The notes: generated from the sequence alone by a model not told the origin. 64,000 bases of DNA from Tenacibaculum sp. 190524A02b (GCF_964036645.1 NZ_OZ038525.1:4716001-4780000), one strand, 5' to 3'. Shown: positions 18,504-28,006, counted from the stretch's first letter. Program-made: numbers and translations.

Positions 18504-18926
18504 ATGGCTTTAGGAGGAATAAATCCCGAAAACTGTACAACATTTATTCAAATATGGGTAGATGTAAATGACTTAACAGACGGACAAATAACTGGGTGCT
18601 ACGCTGTTGACAATATGATAGGAAATGGAAGTACTAATGAAGGTACCAACGAATTAAATACGGTGGTAGCTACAAATACTGATGTTTGCTGGCAAGTATT
18701 ACCAATAGATCCTCAGTACGCTGGTGATTTTACCATTACTGAAATTGATGCACCAAATGGGTGGGCTTCACAACCTGCACAATATGGAAAAACGGCAGAT
18801 TTATGGACCGGACAAGTAAGTAAATCTTCAACAGGAGGTTCAGTAGTACAGGGAGTAACTGTTAACTTTAACTCAGGAAGTTTAAGTTGGACTGGTACGT
18901 TACCAATTAAGATTTCTTTGTCTTAA
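18504..18926 (+). CDS. PixA/AidA-like protein, first of a tandem pair
   Basis: This 140-residue, all-beta-looking protein has no signal peptide. It shares with the next gene the pattern DN...GS.nEGT.EL.T followed by a hydrophobic strand ending in a V..I/IN motif, so the two are paralogues. Pattern, size and tandem arrangement resemble the PixA/AidA inclusion-body family, found as adjacent copies in many Gram-negatives, but the match is by eye only. The function of that family is poorly known (quorum-linked, inclusion bodies). The pair sits between rlmH and nadC. Confidence 0.7.
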   Translation: MALGGINPENCTTFIQIWVDVNDLTDGQITGCYAVDNMIGNGSTNEGTNELNTVVATNTDVCWQVLPIDPQYAGDFTITEIDAPNGWASQPAQYGKTADLWTGQVSKSSTGGSVVQGVTVNFNSGSLSWTGTLPIKISLS

Positions 18927-18965
18927 GATTAATTAAAAAATTTATAAACTAAAAAAACAAACAAA

Positions 18966-19409
18966 ATGAGTGCAAATGCAAATATAGTAATAAACATTGC
19001 CGTTGATGCAGCAAGAGTTTATGGTTCAGCACCAGGAATGTATAAAGGAGACGGAATTTACATGATGGATAACAATGTTGCTAGAGGGAGTAGTGGAGAA
19101 GGAACATTGGAGTTAGACACTGAAGGGTTTACAGGTCAGTCAGTAGCATTTAATGTTTTTGTAATTAATGAAGAACAAAATAATGGAGCTCAAGCTGTAA
19201 TTGAAGGCATGGAGCAGTCTAGTGGAACAAACGTTTTTGGAAATCAAGGTTGGCCACAAAAACAACCCGCTGGAAGTGAGTATCAATTTTTAGGAGTTAT
19301 AAAATATGAAGGAAGTATGACTTATCAATTAAAAATAGGGGTTACTTCTGGATCACTTTTTCCAATGCAGTATTATACATGGGATCCATTCTTTACTGTA
19401 AAATCTTAA
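18966..19409 (+). CDS. PixA/AidA-like protein, second of a tandem pair
   Basis: This 147-residue protein starts 39 bp after the first copy and is followed by two terminators, so both form a bicistronic unit. Notable are YMMDNNVARGSSGEGTLEL, FGNQGWPQKQPAGSEYQF and the C-terminal YYTWDPFFTV, which resembles the WDP ending of PixA/AidA proteins. No signal peptide and no Cys. Likely cytosolic and possibly abundant; function unknown. Confidence 0.72.
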   Translation: MSANANIVINIAVDAARVYGSAPGMYKGDGIYMMDNNVARGSSGEGTLELDTEGFTGQSVAFNVFVINEEQNNGAQAVIEGMEQSSGTNVFGNQGWPQKQPAGSEYQFLGVIKYEGSMTYQLKIGVTSGSLFPMQYYTWDPFFTVKS

Positions 19410-19415
19410 AAAAAC

Positions 19416-19478
19416 AAAAGCGCATCGCTTTTTAATAACACAATACTACCACAGGTTTTTTCTGTGGTAGTTTTTTTA
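19416..19478 (+). terminator. Tandem intrinsic terminators
   Basis: The first hairpin is aaaagcg (19416-19422) with cgctttt (19426-19432). The second is actaccacag (19445-19454) with ctgtggtagt (19462-19471), followed by a run of T. Two adjacent terminators isolate the PixA-like operon from nadC and suggest strong transcription. Confidence 0.85.
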
Positions 19479-19498
19479 TAAAAGGAACTAACATAGCT

Positions 19499-19647
19499 TT
19501 TGTACAAGAAAAAAAATAGCAAAAAAAGTTTGTACAAGGTATGTGTGTACAGTGTTGCACAAGAAAATATTTCAGAAAAAAAGTTTGTACAAGATATATG
19601 CGTACAGTGTTGTACAAGAAAATAATTTCAAAAAAAAGTTTGTACAA
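19499..19647. repeat. 55-bp tandem repeats rich in TTGTACAA palindromes
   Basis: Two full units (19529-19583 and 19584-19638) differ at few positions and are flanked by partial units on each side (19499-19528 and 19639-19647). Each unit starts tttgtacaag and includes gtgttgYacaag, so the palindrome TTGTACAA recurs. They lie just upstream of nadC and downstream of the tandem terminators. No coding potential is conserved between copies. Confidence 0.8.
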
Positions 19648-19713
19648 ATAGAAATCAACACAGTAGAACCTAATTAGGATTTATTAGTATTTTTACAACA
19701 ACAATTCAGAACT

Positions 19714-20574
19714 ATGATTTCAAAAGAGCAATTTAATAAAGAGTTAGACTTAATAATTACAAATGCAATTAGAGAAGATATTGGAGATGGAGATCATACT
19801 TCATTATCTTGTATTCCTGCTAATGCAGAAGGTAAAGCTAAATTATTAGTAAAAGATGAAGGAGTAATAGCTGGTGTAGAATTTGCAAAAAAAGTTTTTG
19901 CCTATGTAGATAAAGATTTGAAAGTAGAAACGCTAATTGAAGATGGGCAGGCAGTAAAATATGGAGACATTGTTTTTTATGTGACTGGAAAATCACAATC
20001 TATTTTACAGGCAGAACGTTTAGTGCTAAATGCCATGCAGCGTATGAGTGCTATAGCTACCAAAACTCGTTTTTTTGCAGATTTATTAAAAGGAACCCAA
20101 ACCAAGGTTTTAGATACTCGTAAAACAACACCAGGTATTAGAGCACTGGAAAAATGGGCGGTAAAAATAGGAGGTGGAGAAAATCACCGTTTTGCTTTAT
20201 ATGATATGGTAATGATTAAAGACAATCATATTGATTTTGCAGGTGGCATTACACAAGCAATAACTAAAACAAAAGCCTATTTAGCAGAAAAAAAATTAGA
20301 CATAAAAATTATTGTAGAAGCTAGAAATTTAGAAGAAATTAAAGAAATTCTATCCAACGAAGGAGTATATAGAATTTTAATAGATAATTTTAATTATGAG
20401 GATACTAGAAAAGCTGTGGAACTAATTGGAGATACTTGTTTAACAGAATCTTCAGGAGGAATTAATGAAAAAACAATTCGTGAATATGCAGAGTGTGGTG
20501 TAGATTTTATTTCATCAGGTGCTTTAACACATTCTGTTTACAATATGGATTTGAGTTTAAAAGCGGCAGAATAA
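19714..20574 (+). CDS. nadC: Nicotinate-nucleotide pyrophosphorylase (carboxylating), quinolinate phosphoribosyltransferase
   Basis: This 286-residue protein has the family blocks EDIGDGDHTS near the N-terminus, LNAMQRMSAIAT, VLDTRKTTPGIRALEKWAVKIGG split around residues 140-162, GGENHRF, MIKDNHI, IIVEARN and the C-terminal ESSGGI and ISSGALTHSV phosphate loops. It converts quinolinate and PRPP to nicotinate mononucleotide in de novo NAD synthesis. The M3 peptidase gene follows after 22 bp. Confidence 0.96.
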   Translation: MISKEQFNKELDLIITNAIREDIGDGDHTSLSCIPANAEGKAKLLVKDEGVIAGVEFAKKVFAYVDKDLKVETLIEDGQAVKYGDIVFYVTGKSQSILQAERLVLNAMQRMSAIATKTRFFADLLKGTQTKVLDTRKTTPGIRALEKWAVKIGGGENHRFALYDMVMIKDNHIDFAGGITQAITKTKAYLAEKKLDIKIIVEARNLEEIKEILSNEGVYRILIDNFNYEDTRKAVELIGDTCLTESSGGINEKTIREYAECGVDFISSGALTHSVYNMDLSLKAAE

Positions 20575-20596
20575 AAATTAAAAACTACTACATACA

Positions 20597-22708
20597 ATGA
20601 AGAAATACGTAATAGCAGCAGTTACTTTAGCTTTAATTACTTCGTGTAATACCAAGCAATCTAAAGAAACAAAAAAGGAAATACCTATGGATACAACAGA
20701 AAACCCTTTGTTAGTTAAAAGTACCTTAGATTATGGAGCACCAGATTTTACTAAAATAAAAAATGAACATTTTATGCCAGCAATACTTAAAGGTATGAAA
20801 GTTCAGAATGAAGAAATAGCAAAAATAGTAGCAAATCAGGAAGCACCTACTTTTAAAAATACCATTTTAGCTTTAGAAGAAAGTGATAAATTATTAGATC
20901 AAGTAAATACAGTGTTTTATGCGTTAGCAAGTGCGCACACTAATAATGTTATTAAAGAAAATAAAAAAGAGTTAGCGCCAATAACTTCCAAACATACCGA
21001 TGAAATTTTATTAAACACACAACTTTTTAAGAGAATTAAAACGGTTTATGATAATTTAGAAAAAGAAAATTTAGATAAAGAATCTAAACACTTAGTAAAA
21101 GAATACTACAAAAAGTTTGTAAAAGCAGGAGCTAATTTATCGGAAGAAAAGAAAAAACAGTTAAAAGAAATTAACGCTCAGTTAGCTACTCTATCTAATG
21201 ATTTTGGTAAAAAGCTATTAGATGCGAGTAAAAAAGGAGGATTATCACTTACAGATAAAAGTAAATTGAAAGGACTTTCTGATGAAAAAATAAAATCGTT
21301 AGAAAAAGAAGGAAAGTATGAGGTACAGTTAATTAATACTACCCAGCAACCTTTATTACAAACAATAGAAAATAGAGAAACTCGTAAAGAATTGTTTGAA
21401 AAATCAATTCATCGTACAGATGCTGGAACGTATAATACCAGTGAAATGGTTAAAAAGATGGCATTATTAAGAGCTAAAAAAGCACAGATTTTAGGTTTTG
21501 AAAATTATGCTAGCTGGAGTTTACAAGGTACTATGGCTTCTAAACCAGTAAAAGTTTTTGATATGTTTAATGGTTTAATTCCTGGGTCACTTGAAAAAGC
21601 TTCCTCTGAAGTAAAAGAAATACAAGCAGAAATAAATAAAGGAGGCGGTGATTTTAAGTTAGCTCCTTATGATTGGAATCATTATGCAGAAAAAGTACGT
21701 AAGTCTAAATACAATTTAGATGAAGAAGAGGTGAAACAATATTTTGAATTAACCAATGTACTAGAAAAAGGTGTTTTTTATGCGGCTACGAAGTTATTTG
21801 GAATTACCTTTAAAAAACGTACAGACATTCCAACCTATCATCCAGATGTAGTAGTATATGAAGTTTTTGAAGAAGATGGCAGCAAACTAGGATTGTTTTA
21901 TGGCGATTTTTTTGCCAGAGATAGTAAAAGAGGAGGGGCTTGGATGAGTGCTTTTGTGAAGCAATCAAAGTTAAGAAATCAAAAACCAGTAATCTATAAT
22001 GTTTGTAATTACCCTAAACCAGCGGAAGGACAACCTGCATTAATTAGTTTTGATAACGTTGAGACTACATTCCATGAGTTTGGGCATGCTTTACACGGAT
22101 TATTTGGTAATCAAACCTATGAGTCTATTTCGGGAACAAGTGTTGCTAGAGATTTTGTGGAATTTCCATCACAGTTTTATGAAAATTGGGCAACACACCC
22201 AGAAATTTTAAATAATTATGCATTGCATCATAAAACAGGAGAAGTAATTCCTAGTGAACTATTAGAAAAAATAAAAAATGCAGGAACTTTTAATCAAGGA
22301 TATTCAATTATAGAAAACCTTTGTTCTTCTAATTTAGATATGCAGTGGCATACGATTTCTGCTGATACTAGTATTGATGATGTAGCTAAGTTTGAAGAGC
22401 AAGCATTAGAGAAAATGAAATTAAAAGTGGCAGAAATTCCACCAAGATATAGATCAACTTATTTTGCACACGTGTTTAGTGGAGGATATGCAGCAGGGTA
22501 TTATTCATATTTATGGACAGAAATGTTAAGTCATGATGCATATGATTGGTTTAAAAACAACGGATTATTAACTCGTGAAAATGGACAAAAATTCCGCAAT
22601 CAAATTTTATCTAAAGGAAACACCATGGATTATGCAGAAATGTATAAGGAATTTGCAGGTAGAGATCCACAAGCTGTACCAATGTTAAAAGCCAGAGGGT
22701 TGAAATAA
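20597..22708 (+). CDS. M3-family metallopeptidase (dipeptidyl carboxypeptidase/oligopeptidase type), lipoprotein
   Basis: This 703-residue protein has an N-terminal lipoprotein signal (LALITSCNT). The M3 zinc motif HEFGHALHG is present with the downstream Glu in the ETTFHEFGH helix region and the substrate-binding FVEFPSQFYENW segment. The C-terminal HVFSGGYAAGYYSYLW and late DPQAVPMLKARGL are typical of Dcp/OpdA proteins. It should hydrolyse short peptides in the periplasm. Probably co-transcribed with nadC. Confidence 0.95.
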   Translation: MKKYVIAAVTLALITSCNTKQSKETKKEIPMDTTENPLLVKSTLDYGAPDFTKIKNEHFMPAILKGMKVQNEEIAKIVANQEAPTFKNTILALEESDKLLDQVNTVFYALASAHTNNVIKENKKELAPITSKHTDEILLNTQLFKRIKTVYDNLEKENLDKESKHLVKEYYKKFVKAGANLSEEKKKQLKEINAQLATLSNDFGKKLLDASKKGGLSLTDKSKLKGLSDEKIKSLEKEGKYEVQLINTTQQPLLQTIENRETRKELFEKSIHRTDAGTYNTSEMVKKMALLRAKKAQILGFENYASWSLQGTMASKPVKVFDMFNGLIPGSLEKASSEVKEIQAEINKGGGDFKLAPYDWNHYAEKVRKSKYNLDEEEVKQYFELTNVLEKGVFYAATKLFGITFKKRTDIPTYHPDVVVYEVFEEDGSKLGLFYGDFFARDSKRGGAWMSAFVKQSKLRNQKPVIYNVCNYPKPAEGQPALISFDNVETTFHEFGHALHGLFGNQTYESISGTSVARDFVEFPSQFYENWATHPEILNNYALHHKTGEVIPSELLEKIKNAGTFNQGYSIIENLCSSNLDMQWHTISADTSIDDVAKFEEQALEKMKLKVAEIPPRYRSTYFAHVFSGGYAAGYYSYLWTEMLSHDAYDWFKNNGLLTRENGQKFRNQILSKGNTMDYAEMYKEFAGRDPQAVPMLKARGLK

Positions 22709-22772
22709 TCCCTAAAAAATAAATCAGTGTTAATTGATAAAAAATAACTGATTATTGAAAAACCTGTTATAA

Positions 22773-23342
22773 ATGAATGAATATTTTGACAGTGAAGAGT
22801 TTGATAAAGTCAGTTTTACTAGTGAAGAGCTAAGTAGAACTGACTTTGATTCTTGTATATTTAAAAACTGCGATTTTTCTGAACTACACATTAATAATTC
22901 TGAGTTTTTAGAGTGTGAGTTTATAGACTGTAATGTAAGTAATGCACAACTTAAAGAGAGTAGTTTTAAGGAAACACATTTTATCAATTCAAAGTTAATA
23001 GGTATTAAATTTTATGAAGTTGATCCTTTTTTATTACGTATAAACTTCACGAATTGCCAGTTAGATTATTCCTCTTTTTACCAATTAAAAATGCATAATT
23101 TTCAATTTGTAGATTGTCAAATTTTAGAAGTCGATTTTACTGAAGCTGACGCTCAAAACTCCTATTTTGATAATTGTGATTTGAACGGAGCTATATTTGA
23201 AGAAACTAACTTACAAAGTGCCAATTTTAAAACTGCAAAAAACTTTATAATTGACCTTGAAAGGAATGAACTAAATAAAGCAATTTTTTCAAAAGATAAT
23301 ATAGAAGGTTTATTAAAAAAGTATGCTATAATAATAGAATAA
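22773..23342 (+). CDS. Pentapeptide-repeat protein, Qnr/McbG-like
   Basis: This 189-residue protein consists of A(D/N)LXX-type repeats (for example FDSCIFKNCDFSEL, FINSKLIGIKF, FDNCDLNGAIF, TNLQSANFKTA) with a non-repeat break around DPFLLRI near the middle. It ends with the helix-forming tail (NIEGLLKKYAIII) common in this family. Length and architecture resemble Qnr and McbG, which mimic DNA and protect gyrase, but many family members have no known role. It lies about 5 kb from gyrA. Confidence 0.85.
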   Translation: MNEYFDSEEFDKVSFTSEELSRTDFDSCIFKNCDFSELHINNSEFLECEFIDCNVSNAQLKESSFKETHFINSKLIGIKFYEVDPFLLRINFTNCQLDYSSFYQLKMHNFQFVDCQILEVDFTEADAQNSYFDNCDLNGAIFEETNLQSANFKTAKNFIIDLERNELNKAIFSKDNIEGLLKKYAIIIE

Positions 23343-23435
23343 TACCTAAAAGAAAAAATAAAATGTATAGAGGTTCTTTAATTTAATAAAACTATAATAA
23401 CTTTAACAACAATTATAGTAATTGCAATCAAAAAA

Positions 23436-24377
23436 ATGTCAAGAAAAATAGAAGAACAATTAGAGAAAATACCAGTAATAAAATGGTTAATTCAACTTGG
23501 GAAAACAATAAAAATCCCTGGGTTAGAAGGAATGTCATTATATGATGTTTTGGAAATGTATGTGTTAGGTATAGTAAAAGGAGCTTTAACAACAAGAGCT
23601 GGAGGAATTGCTTTTAGTTTTTTTATGGCAATATTCCCATTCATGTTATTTATTTTAACCTTAATTCCTTATTTACCTATAGACGGTTTTCAAGAGGGGT
23701 TATTCTCTTTAATTCAAGAAGCATTACCGCCAAAAACATTCAATGCAGTTGACGGTGTATTAAACGATATTTTAAACAACCAATATGGGGGATTATTATC
23801 ATTTGGTTTCTTAGCGTCTATTTTTTTAATGACAAACGGAGTGAATGCTATTTTCGGAGGATTTGAATATTCATATCATGTAAAAGAATATAGAAACATA
23901 GTGAAAGCTTATATGATATCGTTGGGAGTTTCTTTGTTAATGTCTTTTTTCTTAATAACAACTGTTGTATTTGTAATACTATATCAAGTAGCCTTAGCAA
24001 AAATTGATGAAAAAGGTTGGTTCAATACTAACGATTTAGATTTATTCTATTATGGAAGAGGTTTTCTGTTTTTATTAATGATTTTTACCATTGTTTCTTT
24101 GCTATTTCGTTATGGAACCAAACAAGGAAAAGAAGTACGGTTTTTCTCTCCAGGAGCAATTTTAACAACGGTTGTGTCTATGTTTACATTTTACTTGTTT
24201 GGAATCTATGTCGTAAAATTTGCAAAATACAATCAATTATATGGTTCTATAGGAACCTTATTAATACTAATGTTGTTTGTATGGTTAAATGCTATTATAC
24301 TATTATTAGGATTTGAGTTAAATGCTACCATTTATCAATTAAAACGAAAAAATAAAGCTTCAAAAATTGCCGATTAA
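23436..24377 (+). CDS. YihY/BrkB-family inner-membrane protein
   Basis: This 313-residue protein has about six membrane segments and the family motifs LTTRAGGIAFSFFMAIFPF near residue 50, FGGFEYSYHVKEYR and the C-terminal YNQLYGSIGTLLILMLFVWLNA stretch split over the last helices. The family was once called ribonuclease BN; its real function is not settled. In flavobacteria it is often found close to rlmH and nadC, as here. Confidence 0.93.
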   Translation: MSRKIEEQLEKIPVIKWLIQLGKTIKIPGLEGMSLYDVLEMYVLGIVKGALTTRAGGIAFSFFMAIFPFMLFILTLIPYLPIDGFQEGLFSLIQEALPPKTFNAVDGVLNDILNNQYGGLLSFGFLASIFLMTNGVNAIFGGFEYSYHVKEYRNIVKAYMISLGVSLLMSFFLITTVVFVILYQVALAKIDEKGWFNTNDLDLFYYGRGFLFLLMIFTIVSLLFRYGTKQGKEVRFFSPGAILTTVVSMFTFYLFGIYVVKFAKYNQLYGSIGTLLILMLFVWLNAIILLLGFELNATIYQLKRKNKASKIAD

Positions 24378-24506
24378 TTCAGATATTTGCAGGCTCAATC
24401 ATTAATGAGTGATAATTAGTTAACCTTTATGAGTAATTAATTAGGTTGTTGATAACCGTTCATTAATAGTTGATAATTGAAAATTAATAATTCATAATTA
24501 AAAAAA

Positions 24507-25871
24507 ATGAAGCCAAGTATCCCAAAAGGAACCAGAGATTTTTCCTCAACAGAAGTAGCAAAAAGAAATTATATTTTTTCTACTATTAAGCATTCGTTTG
24601 AGAATTTCGGATTTCAACCTATAGAAACCCCAAGTTTTGAAAACTCTTCTACATTAATGGGAAAATACGGAGAAGAAGGAGATCGACTGATTTTTAAAAT
24701 TTTAAATTCAGGAGATTATTTAAAGAAAGTTGATGTTAAATTGTTAGAAGAAAAAAACAGTCAAAAAGTAATTCCTAGTATTTCAGAAAAAGCATTGCGT
24801 TATGACTTAACAGTGCCGTTTGCACGCTATGTAGTTCAGCACCAAAACGAAATTACCTTTCCTTTTAAACGTTATCAAATCCAACCCGTTTGGAGAGCTG
24901 ATAGACCTCAAAAAGGAAGGTTTAGAGAATTTTATCAATGTGATGCAGATGTAGTAGGAAGTAAATCGCTTTGGCAAGAAGTAGAATTTGTACAATTATA
25001 TGATACCGTTTTTAGTAAGCTAGGTTTACAAGGAACGACTATCAAAATCAACAATCGTAAAATATTATCTGGAATAGCTGAAGTAATAGGGGCAAAGGAT
25101 AAACTAATTGATTTTACCGTTGCTTTAGATAAACTTGATAAAATTGGAAAAGAAGGTGTTGTCAAGGAAATGTTGGAGAAAGGTATTAGTGAAGAAGCTA
25201 TAGCAAAAGTGGACCCTTTATTTAGTTTTACAGGAAGTAATAATGATAAATTAGCTTCTTTACAAAATATGTTAGAAGCTTCTGAAGAAGGATTAAAAGG
25301 GGTTGAAGAGTTACGTTTTATTGTAGAAGCAATTTCTGAATTAGGTTTGTCTTCTGCTAGTTTGGAGTTAGATGTAACTTTAGCAAGAGGGTTAAATTAT
25401 TATACAGGAGCTATTTATGAAGTAGCAGCGCCAAGAGAAGTAAAAATAGGTTCTATTGGTGGCGGTGGAAGATATGATGATTTAACAGGTATTTTTGGCA
25501 TGAAAGATGTTTCTGGTGTAGGGATCTCTTTTGGGTTAGATAGGATTTATTTGGTAATGGAAGAGCTTGGATTATTTGAAACTGTAGAGTTACCAAAACC
25601 AAAAGTACTGTTTTTGAATTTTGATGGAAGTGAAAGTCTAGCAAAGATAAAAGCAATTAAAGTTTTAAGAGGGCAAAATATAAAGTCAGAACTTTATCCA
25701 GATCTAGCAACAAGTAACAATCAACAAAAAAAGCAATGGAAATATGCTACAAATAGAGAAATTGAATTTGTAGTTAGTAATATGGAAGATGATAAATTTA
25801 GAGTAAAGAATATGCAGAATAGAGAGGAAAATTTACTTACACTAAATGAAATTGTTAATTTAATAAAGTAA
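24507..25871 (+). CDS. hisS: Histidyl-tRNA synthetase
   Basis: This 454-residue class II synthetase begins KPSIPKGTRDFSS (motif typical of HisRS). Motif 2 is FKRYQIQPVWRADRPQKGRFREFYQCD. The HisA-specific LARGLNYYTGAIYEV and the GGGGRYDDL segment are present, along with motif 3 GISFGLDRIY. The C-terminal anticodon-binding domain follows. It charges tRNA-His. Confidence 0.97.
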   Translation: MKPSIPKGTRDFSSTEVAKRNYIFSTIKHSFENFGFQPIETPSFENSSTLMGKYGEEGDRLIFKILNSGDYLKKVDVKLLEEKNSQKVIPSISEKALRYDLTVPFARYVVQHQNEITFPFKRYQIQPVWRADRPQKGRFREFYQCDADVVGSKSLWQEVEFVQLYDTVFSKLGLQGTTIKINNRKILSGIAEVIGAKDKLIDFTVALDKLDKIGKEGVVKEMLEKGISEEAIAKVDPLFSFTGSNNDKLASLQNMLEASEEGLKGVEELRFIVEAISELGLSSASLELDVTLARGLNYYTGAIYEVAAPREVKIGSIGGGGRYDDLTGIFGMKDVSGVGISFGLDRIYLVMEELGLFETVELPKPKVLFLNFDGSESLAKIKAIKVLRGQNIKSELYPDLATSNNQQKKQWKYATNREIEFVVSNMEDDKFRVKNMQNREENLLTLNEIVNLIK

Positions 25872-25884
25872 GTAAAGGATTGCG

Positions 25885-25892
25885 TATCTTTG
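25885..25892 (+). promoter_or_regulatory. Bacteroidetes -7 box for folE
   Basis: tatctttg matches the consensus TAnnTTTG exactly, 21 bp upstream of the folE start. I could not find a well-spaced -33 TTTG element, so only the -7 is assigned. Confidence 0.5.
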
Positions 25893-25913
25893 CAAAATCA
25901 ATTTTTTTAAACA

Positions 25914-26603
25914 ATGTTCGAACTAAATAATAATATGAGCAACGATAGAATTGACGAAATAGGAGAAAACCACATCGGAACTTCGGCTAAAACGCCATTA
26001 AGAAAAGATGCTTTTGATATTTCGGACGAAGAAAAAATAAAACGAATTGAAAAGAGTGTAAAAGAAATTTTAGAAACTCTTGGAATGGATTTAACAGATG
26101 ATAGTTTGCAAGGAACTCCTAAGCGTGTGGCAAAAGCGTATGTTAAAGAGCTTTTTATGGGATTAAATCCAGCAAATATGCCAGAACCATCAACATTTGA
26201 TAATACCTATAATTATGGAGAAATGTTGGTAGAAAAGAATATTATTGTTTATTCTACATGTGAGCATCATTTATTACCAATTATCGGTAGAGCTCATGTA
26301 GCTTATATTTCTAATGGAAAAGTAATTGGACTTTCCAAAATGAATAGAATTGTAGAGTATTTTGCTAAAAGGCCACAAGTTCAGGAAAGATTAACAATGC
26401 AAGTAGTACAAGCAATGCAAGAAGCTTTAGGAACAAAAGATGTGGCTTGTGTTATTGATGCAAAGCATTTATGCGTTAATTCTAGAGGAATAAAAGATAT
26501 TGAAAGTAGTACAGTTACTGCTGAATTTGGAGGGAAGTTTAAAAATAAAGAGACTAAAAAAGAATTTTTAGACTATTTAAAAATGGATACTACTTTCCAC
26601 TAA
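25914..26603 (+). CDS. folE: GTP cyclohydrolase I
   Basis: This 229-residue protein has the FolE signature STCEHHLLPIIGRAHVAYI with zinc ligands Cys and His, GLSKMNRIVEYFAKRPQVQERL, and the final CVNSRGIKD that carries the third ligand Cys (HLCVNSRG). It makes dihydroneopterin triphosphate, the first step of folate synthesis. The start may be the first ATG or the Met eight residues later (MSNDRI). Confidence 0.96.
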   Translation: MFELNNNMSNDRIDEIGENHIGTSAKTPLRKDAFDISDEEKIKRIEKSVKEILETLGMDLTDDSLQGTPKRVAKAYVKELFMGLNPANMPEPSTFDNTYNYGEMLVEKNIIVYSTCEHHLLPIIGRAHVAYISNGKVIGLSKMNRIVEYFAKRPQVQERLTMQVVQAMQEALGTKDVACVIDAKHLCVNSRGIKDIESSTVTAEFGGKFKNKETKKEFLDYLKMDTTFH

Positions 26604-26631
26604 ACTGTAATTCTTTCTTACAATTTAATAT

Positions 26632-26662
26632 AAAGTCATTGATTTAATTCAATGACTTTTTT
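26632..26662 (+). terminator. Intrinsic terminator after folE
   Basis: The 11-bp stem 26632-26642 pairs with 26649-26659 and is followed by T. It lies about 30 bp after the folE stop. Confidence 0.85.
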
Positions 26663-26706
26663 ATGTTTTATGCATAACTAACAGGCTTCAAGAGTTATGA
26701 TAAAAT

Positions 26707-26740
26707 AAAAAAGTGAAATCAATTAAGATTTCACTTTTTT
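26707..26740. terminator. Bidirectional terminator between folE and the TPR gene
   Basis: The 14-bp perfect arms 26707-26720 and 26727-26740 have a 6-nt loop and A/T runs on both ends. It most likely ends the minus-strand gyrA-TPR operon. Confidence 0.88.
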
Positions 26741-26761
26741 ATTTTTTATAAAGAAAAGATA

Positions 26762-28006
26762 TTATTTCATAGATTTATAAATATCTCTGTACTCTTTAGC
26801 CTTACCTTCCATTTCTAAAACTTCATAGATATTCATTAAAGTTTTAACAGTGTCCATAGTTCTATTTAGGCCATCAGCTTTTTCTAAATAAGGAATAGCT
26901 TCTTTATATACCTCTTTTTGTTTCAGAGCTAACTCATCATATTTTTTAAAGTTAGATAAGTTTTTGTTCATTTCTTCAACAATAGCTTTATCTTGATCTA
27001 AAACAACTACAGCTAAATTCATATAAGCATCACCATAGTCAGGCTTTAATTCAACTGCTTTTTTGTAGTATTTTTTTGCGTCTTCAACTCTACCTTGATT
27101 AAAGTTAACAACACCTAAATTATAGTATAATGTTGGGTTATTAGGATCTAAAGCAATAGCTTCAGACATTAATTTACCAAACTTATCCATTTGCTTTAAC
27201 TTAATGTACATGTCAGCTTCATTAAGTAATAAATTTAAATCTTTAGGATTAGCTTTACGAGCTTCAGCCAAAGCCTTGATAGCTTCATCGGTTTTACCTT
27301 GCTCTTTTAAAATAAAAGCAATATTCTTAACTATAGTTGAATATTTAGATTCAGATACTTTATTCTCTGGTTTTATATACTGCTTAGTTTTAATCATCAA
27401 ATCTCTTTGTTGCTTAGAACCTAAGTTTTCAACTTTACCAGTTAATTTATTAGTAGCTAAATATTGAGTCTCAATACCTGTATAATTAATGTCTTTTAAC
27501 TCAGTATAATATTTTAATGCAGTGTCTAAGTCTTTTGCTTGATGAGAAGCAATTGCAGCATTATAAACAAAAGATGTGTCCTTAGGACTTAAAACATACG
27601 TTAAATAGAAGTATTCAGATGCATTTTTATAATCCTTTTTATTATTATAAAGGTTGATAGCTTTATTTGAAACATCTTGAATCATTTTATTTAACATTGG
27701 TTGAGCTTCTCCAGTGTATTTGCTTTTACCAATTTGTTTTTCAAAAGCAATTAATTTATTGATTGCTTCCGCAGATGTTTTATAATCTTTTTTAGCAGCA
27801 TAAGCTTTACCTTTTAAAAAGTAAAATTTAGACTTGTATTTATCGTCAGCATTTGCAATTAACTTTTCAGCTGCGTTTAGTGATGTAATTGCACTGTTAA
27901 ATTCTTGTTTTTTTATAGCTTTTTCAGCAGCTTTAAGTTCAGCTTTTTGTGCTACTGCGCTTAATGATGCAACTCCTAAAGAAAGTGCTAAAATTTGTTT
28001 TCTCAT
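26762..28006 (-). CDS. TPR-repeat periplasmic protein
   Basis: This 414-residue protein has a cleavable signal peptide (ASLSAVAQK). Several TPR units are visible, including NTSFVYN...ALKYYTELKD-like, APNNPTLYYNLGVVNFNQGRVEDAKKYYKKAVELKP-type helix pairs in the last third. It starts 12 bp after gyrA on the same strand, so the two share a transcript. It probably acts as a protein-interaction scaffold in the periplasm; the partner is unknown. Confidence 0.85.
   Translation of the reverse strand: MRKQILALSLGVASLSAVAQKAELKAAEKAIKKQEFNSAITSLNAAEKLIANADDKYKSKFYFLKGKAYAAKKDYKTSAEAINKLIAFEKQIGKSKYTGEAQPMLNKMIQDVSNKAINLYNNKKDYKNASEYFYLTYVLSPKDTSFVYNAAIASHQAKDLDTALKYYTELKDINYTGIETQYLATNKLTGKVENLGSKQQRDLMIKTKQYIKPENKVSESKYSTIVKNIAFILKEQGKTDEAIKALAEARKANPKDLNLLLNEADMYIKLKQMDKFGKLMSEAIALDPNNPTLYYNLGVVNFNQGRVEDAKKYYKKAVELKPDYGDAYMNLAVVVLDQDKAIVEEMNKNLSNFKKYDELALKQKEVYKEAIPYLEKADGLNRTMDTVKTLMNIYEVLEMEGKAKEYRDIYKSMK

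Noticed and set aside
19499..19647. CRISPR array
   Set aside because: Units are contiguous 55-bp tandem repeats without spacers of regular size; no cas genes are near.
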